Below are positions 1-10,000 of a stretch of 33,490 bases of DNA, piece after piece. The first letter of the stretch is position 1. Each line of letters opens with the position of its first letter. The stretch comes from Podochytrium sp. JEL0797 (Eukaryota; Chytridiomycota; Chytridiomycetes; Chytridiales; Chytriomycetaceae): assembly GCA_027596195.1 (NCBI GenBank), contig JADGJG010000180.1:1-33490 (forward strand), given 5' to 3'. A program made the translations under genes and the position numbers. The notes beneath the pieces were generated by a model. It worked only from the letters and a program-made list of their open reading frames with translations, had not been told where the DNA came from and made no database searches.

Positions 1-1
1 T

Positions 2-148
2 GGATTCACCACCGCGTTCTTGGCATGGTGGACTGTGATTGCTTTGATGTGCAACAAGAAATCGGCTTACTTTGAGCTGACCATGTTCCCTATTGATGCC
101 GAAAAGACTGAAGAGGAGCAGGAAGCGTATGGCGGCGTCTGCGCATAA
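2..148 (+). CDS. C-terminus of a probable GPR1/FUN34/YaaH-type acetate/ammonia transporter (5' part outside window)
   Basis: Reading from base 2, 48 codons run open to a TAA at 146-148. The peptide holds a hydrophobic segment (FLAWWTVIALMC), then a short basic turn, a Ser-x-Tyr-Phe motif, and an acidic tail ending GGVCA. In the GPR1/FUN34/YaaH family the last membrane helix typically has an Ala-Trp pattern followed by a Tyr-Phe and a short polar tail, which is why I propose that family. Members export or import acetate or ammonium in fungal membranes. Only the last helix is visible, so another polytopic membrane protein is possible. The family would make sense near the acetyl-CoA synthetase gene, but 14 kb separates them. 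Confidence 0.45.
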   Translation, partial: GFTTAFLAWWTVIALMCNKKSAYFELTMFPIDAEKTEEEQEAYGGVCA

Positions 149-170
149 TCTTTTACTTTTTCCTTCTCCC

Positions 171-183
171 TATTTATATAAAA
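171..183 (+). promoter_or_regulatory. Possible TATA element upstream of the RFC gene
   Basis: An AT-rich TATTTATATAAAA string lies between the stop codon at 148 and the RFC start at 322, about 140 nt upstream of that ATG. The spacing to the ATG leaves room for a short 5' leader. No other gene starts nearby. Function is inferred from sequence only. Confidence 0.35.
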
Positions 184-321
184 TCGAATTCCCATTTTAC
201 GCGATGTCCATAATTGCGCAGCCCATATAATCGCAACGGGGTCGTCGACACCAGAATCAGATCGGTCCACAGCTCCGCAGTTGAAACATGTCCGAACGCA
301 TTGCAAAACAAAACCAAGAAA

Positions 322-1951
322 ATGCTCGCCACCGGATCGTCCTCCTCCAGCGCCCCACCGAGACCAACCTCCAATACCGCCGACTCCGAGTTCAAAGGCA
401 ACCAGGACTCATTCTCAATGCCCTGGTGAGAGGCCTTGTTTGGGAATGGGCGGAGATTCAGCACTCACACAATCCGATGGACACCGCAGGGTCGAACACT
501 ACCGCCCGCTGATCCTCAAGGACATTGTGGGCAATGAGGATACAGTTGCGCGGTTGTCTGTGATTGCGCGTGACGGAAATATGCCAAATATCATTATTTC
601 GGGGTGCGTGCCTTGTCTACTACAAGCGGGACCTTTTTGATCCCTTGCGGAGCATGGAGATTGAAGAGATCAAACTGCCTTGGGAAGGAGGGGCGATTGC
701 TTTGGCTGACTGTGTCCCACAGACCTCCTGGAATCGGAAAAACAACCTCCATCCTCTGCCTCGCCCGTGAACTGCTCGGTGATCAATACAAAGAAGCTGT
801 GCTTGAGCTCAACGCTTCAGACGATCGGTATGCAGTTGGGGTTGCGTGTGGTATTCGCTGACGGGGACCCCTCGATTTTGTGCACAGCGGAATCGACGTT
901 GTGAGGAACCGCATCAAGATGTTTGCGCAAAAGAAGGTGACGCTGCCAGAGGGAAGACACAAGATTATCATCTTGGACGAAGCCGACAGGTTTGTGTTGC
1001 GGTTTTGGAGTGGGCTTTGGATTCTCGTTTGTAACTTGATTCCATTGCAGTATGACTCCGGGCGCTCAGCAAGCTCTTCGCAGAACGATGGCAAGAGTCT
1101 ATTCACGCTTCTTTTATTATGGTTGCTTCGATGAAGCTCATTCCCGCACTTACAGGAAATCTTTTCATCCACCACGCGTTTCGCGCTCGCGTGCAACATG
1201 TCGAGCAAAATCATTGAACCGATCCAGTCGCGTTGTGCGATTCTGAGATACTCGCGTTTGAGTGATTCCCAGCTGTTGAAGCGGTTGGTGGAGATTTGTC
1301 GATTTGAGAATGTGAGTGTGTGACTTGCTGTCCTTTTCCCTCCACAACCCCCTCTCTTCATTACTCTTTTTCGGAATTCCGCTTCCTCCTCCCTGTTTCT
1401 GCTCAAATCAAACTCATCCGCATTCATCCACGCACTCGAAAACAAAACAAAAAAGGTCGAATACGTCCCCGAAGGCCTAGAAGCCATCATCTTCTCTGCC
1501 GAAGGCGATATGCGTCAAGCCATCAACAACCTGCAAGCCACGCACTCTGGATTCGGCTTCATTTCATACGACAATGTGTTCAAAGTGTGTGACCAGCCGT
1601 CTCCGGCGGTATTGGGGGAAGTGATTACGGCGTGCATGCGGGCGGACGTGGATGCGGCTGCGGCTGGATTGGAACGGTTTTGGAATGAGGGTTACAGTGG
1701 CGTGGATATTGTAGGTACGTTGTTTCGGGTGGTCAAGTTCCATTCGATGCCCGAGTATTTGAAGTTGGAGTTTATTCGGGTGAGTTTGTTTGTGTGTTTT
1801 TGTGGTGTATGGGTCGACGAGGTCGCTCACGTCGCGTTCTTTTTTGTATTAGGAAATTGGACAGACTCACATGAGAATGATTGAAGGGGTGCAGACTGTT
1901 GTGCAAGTGTCTGGGTTGGCAGCGAGGCTGTGCAAGCTTTCTGCTCCGTGA
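322..1951 (+). CDS. RFC4: Replication factor C small subunit (human RFC2 / yeast Rfc4 type)
   Basis: Clamp-loader AAA+ ATPase subunit that helps load PCNA onto primed DNA in the nucleus. Exons 322-425, 490-603, 723-827, 888-989, 1051-1090, 1156-1311, 1456-1779 and 1853-1951 join in phase to 347 residues, close to the 354 of human RFC2. Visible in order: the RFC box PWVEHYRP (34-41), Walker [10 protein letters not shown] (73-81), LNASDDR, Walker B ILDEAD (136-141), sensor 1 ACN, the SRC motif (180-182), and the conserved C-terminal collar ending in an AARLCK motif. Position 5 of Walker A is Ile where Thr is usual. The intron at 1091-1155 begins with GC, not GT; using the nearest GT instead would insert two residues into the invariant RRTMEI stretch. 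The ATG at 322 was chosen because it reads into PWVE across intron 1. I am very sure of the family; the symbol follows yeast naming. Confidence 0.93.
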
Positions 1952-2037
1952 AGTGCATGTTGAATAATGAAGATAAACGAGGAATCCGAAGAAACCAAAA
2001 AAAACAAAAAAGTTGCAAAAATCGGACGCCCCCCCAT

Positions 2038-2478
2038 ATGCACGGCGACATCTTTCTGCGCCAGACGCGCTGCAGCCACAACGACCCCGGAAGGATCCGA
2101 AAGAAGCGGCAGTCGTTTCCCAGCGGCGAATCGCCGTTGACAAAGTACTTTTCGGGCATCAAAAAGCCGGAGTCCCTCGTCGCCTTGTCCAATGCGTCGC
2201 CGCTCAAGAAGCCGCTGCTTCTTCTTCCTCAGCGCGCCGAGTCGCTGCCGCTCTTCAAGGCCTTTGCCGCAAAGTCAAAACCCGCCTCGCCCCAAAAACA
2301 ACTTCCGCAAAAGCTCGCGTTCACCCGCTCGCTGTCCTTCCCCGCCATGCGTCCAAAGACGGCCGATGCAAAGAGAACGCCCGGATCAACCTGTCAAGAC
2401 CTCCTCGAAGAAATGGCAAAGAAATTCGAGACGTGTTTGTTGAGGTCCGAAAACGATCTCGACATGTTGGACCTGTGA
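2038..2478 (+). CDS. Small basic unrecognised protein
   Basis: An uninterrupted ORF of 146 codons starts at an ATG 87 nt after the RFC stop and ends in TGA. I do not recognise it. The product is rich in Lys, Arg, Ser and Pro and looks mostly disordered, with repeated Ser-Pro and Lys-Pro pairs, a Ser-Leu-Ser-Phe stretch, and a more acidic, probably helical end (EEMAKKF, then SENDLDMLDL). The frame is open further upstream to an ATG at 1957, which almost touches the RFC stop; the A-rich stretch between makes the 2038 start likelier. No intron is needed. It could be a regulatory or structural nuclear protein, but no function can be assigned, and it may be a chance ORF. Confidence 0.4.
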   Translation: MHGDIFLRQTRCSHNDPGRIRKKRQSFPSGESPLTKYFSGIKKPESLVALSNASPLKKPLLLLPQRAESLPLFKAFAAKSKPASPQKQLPQKLAFTRSLSFPAMRPKTADAKRTPGSTCQDLLEEMAKKFETCLLRSENDLDMLDL

Positions 2479-2798
2479 ATTTGTATACCACCAATAGAAA
2501 CCCATCTGCTTTTGTAAAAAACCCAGATCTTGTCTCCGTCTTTCTGATTTCGTATCCATTTATAATAAATCAATTGATTTTGTTTGATATCTCCCCAACG
2601 AAGAGAATTTCATCGAGTCAAATGATACGCGTGTTTCAGTCTTTTTCGCAAACACATTCTCAATGGAATATTTCAGCTTCTTGATTGCGCATCGTAAGCG
2701 CTTAACGACAAGATAAGCCGACTTGGCATATCCGGCAAAAAGGATGAACCTCAAAAACGCGTCGACAAGGGGGCACTCAAGGCGCGCCGCAATAATAT
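2479..2798. other. Convergent intergenic region
   Basis: This 320 bp lies between the ends of the small basic ORF (plus) and the ankyrin gene (minus). It is AT-rich and carries AATAAA at 2564-2569 (plus sense), which could serve as a polyadenylation signal for the plus-strand gene. I see no ORF, repeat or RNA gene here. Confidence 0.5.
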
Positions 2799-5605
2799 CT
2801 ATTTGCGACCCAACACATGCTGCACCAACGCCTCAGCAACCTCAAAATCAACCCCAAACGCCACATCCAACACGTCCTTCCCAATCGTCCCTGAATAATG
2901 CTCCAACAGCACCCGCACCGTCTCCACGCGCCCACGCCGCACACCCATTAGTAACAATACGCTTGAGATTTTGACTTGGAACCCTTTGAGCAGCGTTTTG
3001 AGCATCAACACGGATGCGTTCTGGATAGCGAGTGCTACCACGACGGAAGGGACGCACGACTCGGTGTCGCTGAAGAGTGGGGTATCGTTATGGATTCCCT
3101 GAGCTGCTGAAGATTCCGACGGAACGAGTGCCACCAACAGATCCACACGTCCGCTCTCCACTGCGGCGGCAAGCGCATACGGCCCCACACGCACCCCAGC
3201 CGTCAACAACACAATGATTGCAAGCGTGCTTCCCTCACGTACGGCCAGGTCCAACGGACCCTGCCCTTCCGTGGTGCTCGAACCCGATAAAGAGGAAGAC
3301 GGCCGCGCGAGAATCCTTTGTGTTGCGAGCATCAGTTTGACCGAAACAACCATCCCGCGCTTCGCAGCCATATACACATGCGCGCTCGACGGCACACAAA
3401 GTCCCGACACGAGCACCGCCTGAACAATCTCATCGTTCCCGGAACACACGGCGCTTCCCAACATGACTGAAACCTGATCCTCCGTGAATCCGCCAACTTT
3501 CAATCCCTTCAACAGCATCTTGAGCACCCTCACGTTTCCCTTCTCCACAGCAGCCGTCACGGCGCATAAACCAGGAACAGCACCACACTCCACAAGTGTT
3601 TCAACCACAGCCCAATTCTCCTGCCGCACTGCCAGATCCAACGGCGTCTGCGCGAGTCCAGGGTTTTCTGCAATCAAGAACCGCGTAATCGTCCTCCGGT
3701 TTTTACGCGCCGCGATAAACAAGTCACTAGCGGTTGCAGACACTTTCGTGGCGCCCATCACGACCGCGAGGAGTGGTACGTTTTCTGTCTCGATGGCGCA
3801 AGTGAGGGATACTTGGAACAGCTGGGTGGAGGTCGCAAGGGTTTCCGGAAGCGCAGGGAGAGATTGTTGATGCAAAATGAGTGTCAAGAGAGCAGCTCGG
3901 TTGTTGAGAAACACGGCGGATGTGAAACACGCGTCGGTGACGTGGGCTCCCGCTTTGAGGAGCCGCGCGAGCACGGAAGGGTCGCCTTCGTGAATCGACA
4001 TGTTGACGGCTTCGGTTGAGATGGCCGATGTGCAGGATTGCATGACTAAATCGAGGACAGGGATGCGTTCGGAGACAAGGCCGGTAGCGGGGTCCACGAG
4101 TTCAAAGGCGCGACGGTCGTCGGTTCCGAGGGTGGATTTGGCTGCAAACAGCACATCGGTGGCGGTTACGGGACATGCCGGGGAGGCGAGGAGGAGTTTT
4201 AAGCATTTGAAGCTGTGTGAGTCGATGGAGAAGGACACTGCCCCCGCGGGTGGTGTGGCGTGTGTGGCGAGGAGAAGCGACAGGATGGAGTCTTCGTCTT
4301 GCGAAATGGTGGTTGCAAACGCGACGCGACTCACGGGCACGTTCTTTGAGAGGAGTAACTGAAGAATGGGGGTGTGACGGTTCAAGATCGCGAGGTGCAA
4401 CGAGCTCGGTGGGATCAATGGATCGAGGGATTCGAACGCGTCGTCGCGGGGTGAAACGAGGAGGAGCTCGAGAATTTCAAGTTGCCCGTCTCTGGAGGAG
4501 AGTTCCACGCAGCGACGCCAGAGTTCTCTTGAAGCGCCGCAGAGGAAGCGGTGGTGGTCTTCTTCCAACGGGGTGAAGGGGTCAAACGGGTCCGCGGTCT
4601 CGACCACAGAGGGTGGTGTGGTGCGGCAGGCGTCGTACCATTCAATCAGCATTTGTACAAGTTGTACTTTTTGAGAAAGGACGCAGCGGCGGAGAGTGTC
4701 TGGCTTCACTGTGTGACACAACTCGAACAGGAGTTTGGCCGAGCCAATGTGCCCGTTCTCGCAGGCGATCAAGAGCGCTTCAGGGGCTTCGGAGAGCACG
4801 CGTGCATACAACGATTCGCAAGCAGACGCATATGCAAGCACGAGAGATGTGAATCGCGCATCTGGACGCGTAGCGGCTGTTGCGAGTAACCGGGGAACGA
4901 TCGAATTTGCGGGAGGGGAAATGGATTGAGCCATGAGTAAATCCGACAAAGAAGACACGTTCAGATCTTGCAAGTCCAACAACGCGTGCCGCACAGCGTG
5001 AACGGCGAGCCAGGGAGGTGGATTTTCGGCTGATCCGGGGACCAGCAACGAGGCGATTTCGAAACAGGATTCCTTCATGGCCAATGAAACGATTCGTGCG
5101 TCAATGATGGAGGAAGGCAGGGATTCGCGGTCTTCAATCTGCCAGTGCGTCAAGACTCGCACGGCGTTGACGAGGTTGGATAGCACGGCTTCGTGGATGA
5201 GGTTGCGGGTGAAGAAGCGAGAGTCAATCTTGTACAGAGCTATAGAGTAATATACTGGGTTATTCTCTCAACCTAATTGAGTTTCGTGAATACCTCTCAC
5301 GATTCGCCCTGGATCTGCGATCGCAAACTCGCTCGTTCCACTGGCCCTCGCCAAGCGATCCAAATCAGAAGCAGTGATCACTCCCTGGCGGTTCAGCACC
5401 TCAGCGCAAAAGGACGGTGACCGCCACGTTGAAACAAAAACGCCTATGATGCGAATTAATGAGCAGCGAATCCAAACGAAACAACTCAACTCCGCGTCAA
5501 AAGGCACAAAGTGAGAAGCCGTGCGCTGAGAACGGAAGTGTCACTGGTGCGCACGAGGATCATGGCCCAGAGCTCGGTGGGGAGGATCACTTCTGCATCA
5601 GTCAT
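2799..5605 (-). CDS. Ankyrin-repeat protein with F-box-like N-terminus
   Basis: Proposed exons 5605-5491, 5443-5294 and 5239-2799 encode about 901 residues. The N-terminus starts MTDAEVILPTELWAMIL; the Leu-Pro-x-Glu-Leu start and the later TWRSPSF resemble the F-box-like heads of fungal F-box/ankyrin proteins, which can act as substrate receptors of SCF ubiquitin ligases. The large last exon contains many degenerate ankyrin units, recognisable from repeated patterns such as ENGHIGSAKLLFELC, DLAVREGSTLAIIVLL and EKGNVRVLKMLLKG, continuing nearly to the C-terminus (VLGRK). Intron 2 (54 nt) is secure by phase. Intron 1 is less so: a donor at 5544 would also keep phase but would remove most of the F-box-like segment. 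A decayed partial copy lies at about 18200-19132. The family call is firm; the F-box reading is tentative. Confidence 0.8.
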
Positions 5606-5707
5606 TTCTCAGTAAGAATTTCATTGACGCGGGATCATGTATCGAAAATTAAAAGAATGAACGAGCGAGTGTCGAGTTAGTAGATCCAGGATTCACATGC
5701 ACTAAAT

Positions 5708-5740
5708 GGCCGCGAAGCGCGTTTAGCGCGTTTCTCGGCC
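5708..5740. repeat. Imperfect GC-rich inverted repeat (hairpin)
   Basis: The arm at 5708-5721 (GGCCGCGAAGCGCG) can pair with 5727-5740 over 14 positions, with one mismatch and one G-U pair, around a 5-nt TTTAG loop. The stem stands out in the AT-rich spacer just upstream of the ankyrin gene. It could be a transcript hairpin, a small element end or chance. Confidence 0.4.
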
Positions 5741-6122
5741 TGGGTAAATAAACTCGAGAACAAATAGCAAAAGAGTTTGCTTTTATTCAATTCGGTCCTA
5801 CAAATTTTGCGAATAATGGGGTTTGAACAGTAGAGGTTTGTCGGCCACCAATAGGCACACTGGCGGCGGCGGCTCAACCCCCACCCACCCTTCTACAATT
5901 CTTTATTCGTGAAGAACGGCACTTAAAGAACTAAAAAAGAAAGAAAAAGACATAAAAAACAGAATATAAAAAGGAAGAAGCCTTGCGACGCGAACGTGGC
6001 GTGTGCCTGACAGCGATTAGTCGGGGGGTTAGTGTACTGCCGACGGGGGTCAGTGACCGAGAGAGTGTGTAGAATGTAACGTAGAACGACATTTCAGGGG
6101 ACAGAGTTGATGTGGACAGTCG

Positions 6123-6243
6123 TGACAGGTGGCTCGACTTCGCGTTTGACAGGTGGCACCTTTTGGCTTCGAGACGCGGCTGGAGAGAGAAGCAGAGTGA
6201 GAGAGTCTCGTGGATTCACTTAACTTGGAGTTTGACAGGTGGC
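6123..6243 (+). repeat. Three copies of TGACAGGTGGC
   Basis: The 11-mer occurs at 6123, 6147 and 6233. Copies two and three share a longer context: TT before it, and CA(C/T)C, then TTGGCTTCGAG or TTGACTTCGAG, after it. All copies point the same way. They may be binding sites for a factor or remnants of a decayed tandem repeat. Nothing nearby explains them. Confidence 0.45.
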
Positions 6244-7006
6244 ATCCTTGACTTCGAGTGGCGAGACCCAAGGGAAGAGTGGCTGTCGTGGAGGTTGTTT
6301 TCTTGGGGTCGTTTTCGGAGGTCGAAAAAATGGGGGTTCGACGGCCTTTTTATACGTTCTCAAGGGCAGACGAAGCAACTCTGGTGAGATCATTCGTTGA
6401 CCCGATTGAAACAACACCCACGGTGGCTTTGGCGGCATGGAAGTGCTGACTGCCCTTTGGGACATTGGAGTTTTCGAGCCAGATTTTCTCGTGGTTGCGC
6501 GAAACTGGACTGCGCACGAATGCGGTTGGCCAGCTAATTTCCGATCCATGTTTGTCGCGGTTTTCCCGCCCTCCACCAAAAAAAACGACTTTTTTTTCAA
6601 GTTTTTGAGAATCTGACGGCACTTTTATCAACCAAACCTGTAGCTGCGAACACGCTCGTGTGGCTGGCACATGTGGGGATGCGATTTTTTTTAAATTTTT
6701 TTCGTCGGACACGCCCGCGCCCGTCCAGGCACGCTCAATTTTTCTATGTGGATCAGTGCCAAGGAAATGAAAACGAAACCAACCATTTCATGCTACTTTG
6801 CATGATCTCGTTCGCGTAGCTCTTCGTAGGTTTCGGTACTTGATTTCGAGCGACCAGGCATTTTTCTTGATGGATCGTGCCCAAATGTAAGGAGTCAAAG
6901 CGCCGCATATGCAGCTAATACGTATCATTACTTTCTTTATTTCCTCATATTCAATAAAAGCACCAACGCAAAATAATCGAGCCCTCCATGTCCCACCGAA
7001 AATTTA

Positions 7007-10000
7007 TCAAACCGCAACCGAATCCACCCCCTTTCTCCCCCCTCTCCGCGTCTTGACCCAATCTCGCACCGCATCCCGCTGCTTCTTGCCCGTCATGTCC
7101 ACCTTCTTCTTCCCCTCCAAGAACCCAAAGATCCAATACGACATTGCAATCGCGCCCTTGTCAAACACCATCGTGAACAGTTTAGACGCCACAATCACAA
7201 TCGTCAAGAAACTGAAAAACATGAGCCATGCGTCGAGTTCGCTGATTTGAGTGCTTGTGGAGCCTGATTTTGAGGGAGGAAGATGCGATCAGTTTGCATT
7301 AAGGGTTTGTATTCAGGGAGTTTAATCAACCTTTCATGACCCAGGAAGCGAAACGGGGAACATATGCACCCAAAACAAGCGGGTGCAAAAGGTACGTCGC
7401 GAATCCAATGTCACCCAAGAACCTATCGACCAAAGTTTAGAAACCTCAATCGCACCAAATCCACAACAAAAAACCAACCTCAACGGAGCCAACTCCAAAC
7501 ACCACCGAAACACCTCCGAAAGCTCACAAATAATGCACACCAAAGCGCCCGCAATCACGCCTCCGGGGCTGAACTGCCAATAGAGCGGATATGTCGCACT
7601 AATGACCGTGAACGAGTCCCCAAACTGGTTCAACGCGAGGTAGTTGAGCCCTTGGTTCAACCGCGTATCACCGAGGTATGAAAACGTGCAAATCACGGCA
7701 ATCAAGACTCCGCAAATCACGTGGCGAGTAACGAAACCAGGTTGACGCAGGTGCGACTGCATATCGATAATCATGTATCCGAGAATGAAAGGGTTGAACC
7801 AAATTTGAAGCATGTAGGTCAGAATGGCGAGGGGGATCAAAAACAGGTAACGCCGCTTGGAATACACAATGATGGCGGACGTGAGAAAGTAGATGGAATA
7901 CGAGTTAGCCATTTCTGGAAACATGCTCCATTGGACTGCAATCGTCGAATACGCGGGATTGATGTCGCTTGTGTACTGAGTTTCGCGTTAACCTTGGAGC
8001 AAAACTCGCAGCAACGGAGACTCACTATTAAAACAGACTGCGAAAACGTTTGCCAAACACTCGGGACAGCAGAATTGCCAGCGTATGGAATAGAGAATCC
8101 TTGCGGTTGGTTGCTATACGCGCCGGCTTGTCCGAGAACAAAAAAGAGCGCGCTTCCGCCAAAAGTCGGGAACCACAGTCGAAACGGACGACGAATCACA
8201 TTGCTCACGAAGGTGCGAATGTTGGATTTCTTGAGGAGCTGGCGATTGATGACCGCGCCTGAGAGAATGAAGAACAGTGGCACGGCGAAATCCCACATGT
8301 ATGTTTGCTGTTGCAAGCGAAATGTCAGCAAAATCACGGCCCCCACAACGCAACGCGCTACGAACAATCTTCTGCTGGCTTGCCGACTTCATAAAACTCG
8401 GGAGCGCATCGTTGTAATGTTTGATCACCACAGCGACAGTTGCAGCCTACGGTTTGAATCGCATTCAGTTAATTTCAGATACAGCAGCACCAAATCTCAA
8501 AAAAACTCACCCCTCTCAGCCCATTGATGTAAATCATATGATCGCTCTTGACTTGTATCGGATTCGAACGCCGAATTTTGACGCGGCTCGATTCTTTTGG
8601 GTCCGGGTGATCGCCTCCTGCCAAAATGTGGAGAATCCATTTTGAGATGGCTTTGCTGTGGTTGTCGAACGTGACTTTGAAGGCGGTCGCTGCCAAAATG
8701 GTGGAAGCGAGGGTGACGCCGTAAATGGTCCATCCTTGAACCAACGTGAGAGAAGTGTCCGTCGGGTCGCGGTCTGTTTGGGGACAGTTTCAGTTTTTCG
8801 AAGACCCAGAAAAGGGTGAAAATTTCAAACCTGGCGACATCATCAAGTTGAAAATCCACGGCCGAACCGAAACCATCAAAACCGGATGAAGAAGACAAAC
8901 GCCCACAGAAATACGCCCCAGCAACCTCAACAGAACCATTTGGAGGACATAACGCACCACACCCGAAAGCTCACAAATCAACAGAATCGCAACGGCGGCA
9001 AAGAACCCTCTCGAATGGAATGGGAACGGCACAAACGGAAGAGTGCTTGGGACGGGAGGGTACACCAGTTTCGGATCCGCCAGAGAGGGGCTTCCAGTCA
9101 CAAGGAACGAGTTGTTGCCAAGGCCTCCAAACGAGTTGTAGACAGCCGTCGGGAGCCCAAACGAGCCATTTTGGTTCACCATGATGGTTCCCATTGTATT
9201 GTCGAACAGAGAATCGGGCACGAAGTAGAAAGACACAACAACAGCGGCCAAACAAATCGCGAGAACGTATCTGAGAATCACGTTGAAGCGGCGAATCTGC
9301 GGGGACATCTCCATCACAATCAGCCCAGCGATTCCAACCGAGCACCACAACTGCGTCAGATAACACACGAGAAACAGCGTAAACAGCACGATCCACTTTT
9401 TCTTGGGAAACAGGACAGCGACGGAAGCCAAACTGAAAACCATGAACGAGTTGCCCAGTTCGATGGAGAGGGTCCAGAGAACGTTTTCAGGATACATTGG
9501 AGGCAGTTGGCGACCCAAGAGGACAATCGGCTGTTTGAAGCACTGCCAAATCGTGGGTGTGATGAAGGCGCCAGTCTCGTTCCTGACGGGGATAAAGGGA
9601 GCCAGGCCGTCGAAGCGGGACTGTGCTCCAGCGAGCTGCCAGAAGGCGCCAGAAATGTCAAGGCACCAGTAAAACATCAACGCGCCGACCGCAAGCCAGT
9701 AAAGCCGGAACGATCTCCCAATAGTCAGCGAAGCAATCGTTTCCAACGTGCAGGAACGCGCCAGGCGAATCGCAACGACGCGTCCAGAGATGGCAAAGAA
9801 GAGATAAACCGCAATAAAGCCTTTCGAAAGCTGTGCGTGTCGAAAACAAGAATGAGTGAGATCGTGATTTTCTCAACACAATAACACAAGACTTACAAAC
9901 TCCATTCCCGGCGCCGTGTTGAACGCCGTATTCCCGAGCGAAAACACTTCGAGACAAGCCAATGCTCTCAACCCATCGACATAATCAACACCATCCTCAG

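Larger units (their letters stand above)
5606..7006. other. 1.4 kb intergenic region without a recognisable gene
   Basis: Lies between the 5' end of the ankyrin gene and the 3' end of the fusion gene, both on the minus strand. It contains an imperfect hairpin (5708-5740), A-rich tracts (5930-5975), three copies of TGACAGGTGGC (6123, 6147, 6233), and T-rich tracts near 6585-6600 and 6686-6705. ORFs on both strands here are short, compositionally odd and match nothing I know. A TATA-like string (TTTTTATACG) sits near 6347. It may hold regulatory sequence or a non-coding transcript, but nothing is supported. Confidence 0.5.

Noticed and set aside
783..1490. Long open frame on the minus strand across the RFC gene
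   Set aside because: It is antisense to a well-conserved multi-exon gene, spans its introns and has no recognisable motif.
8886..9884. 332-codon open frame on the plus strand within the fusion gene
   Set aside because: Antisense shadow of the AT3 exon; composition is very Arg/Asn/Gln-rich and shows no domain.
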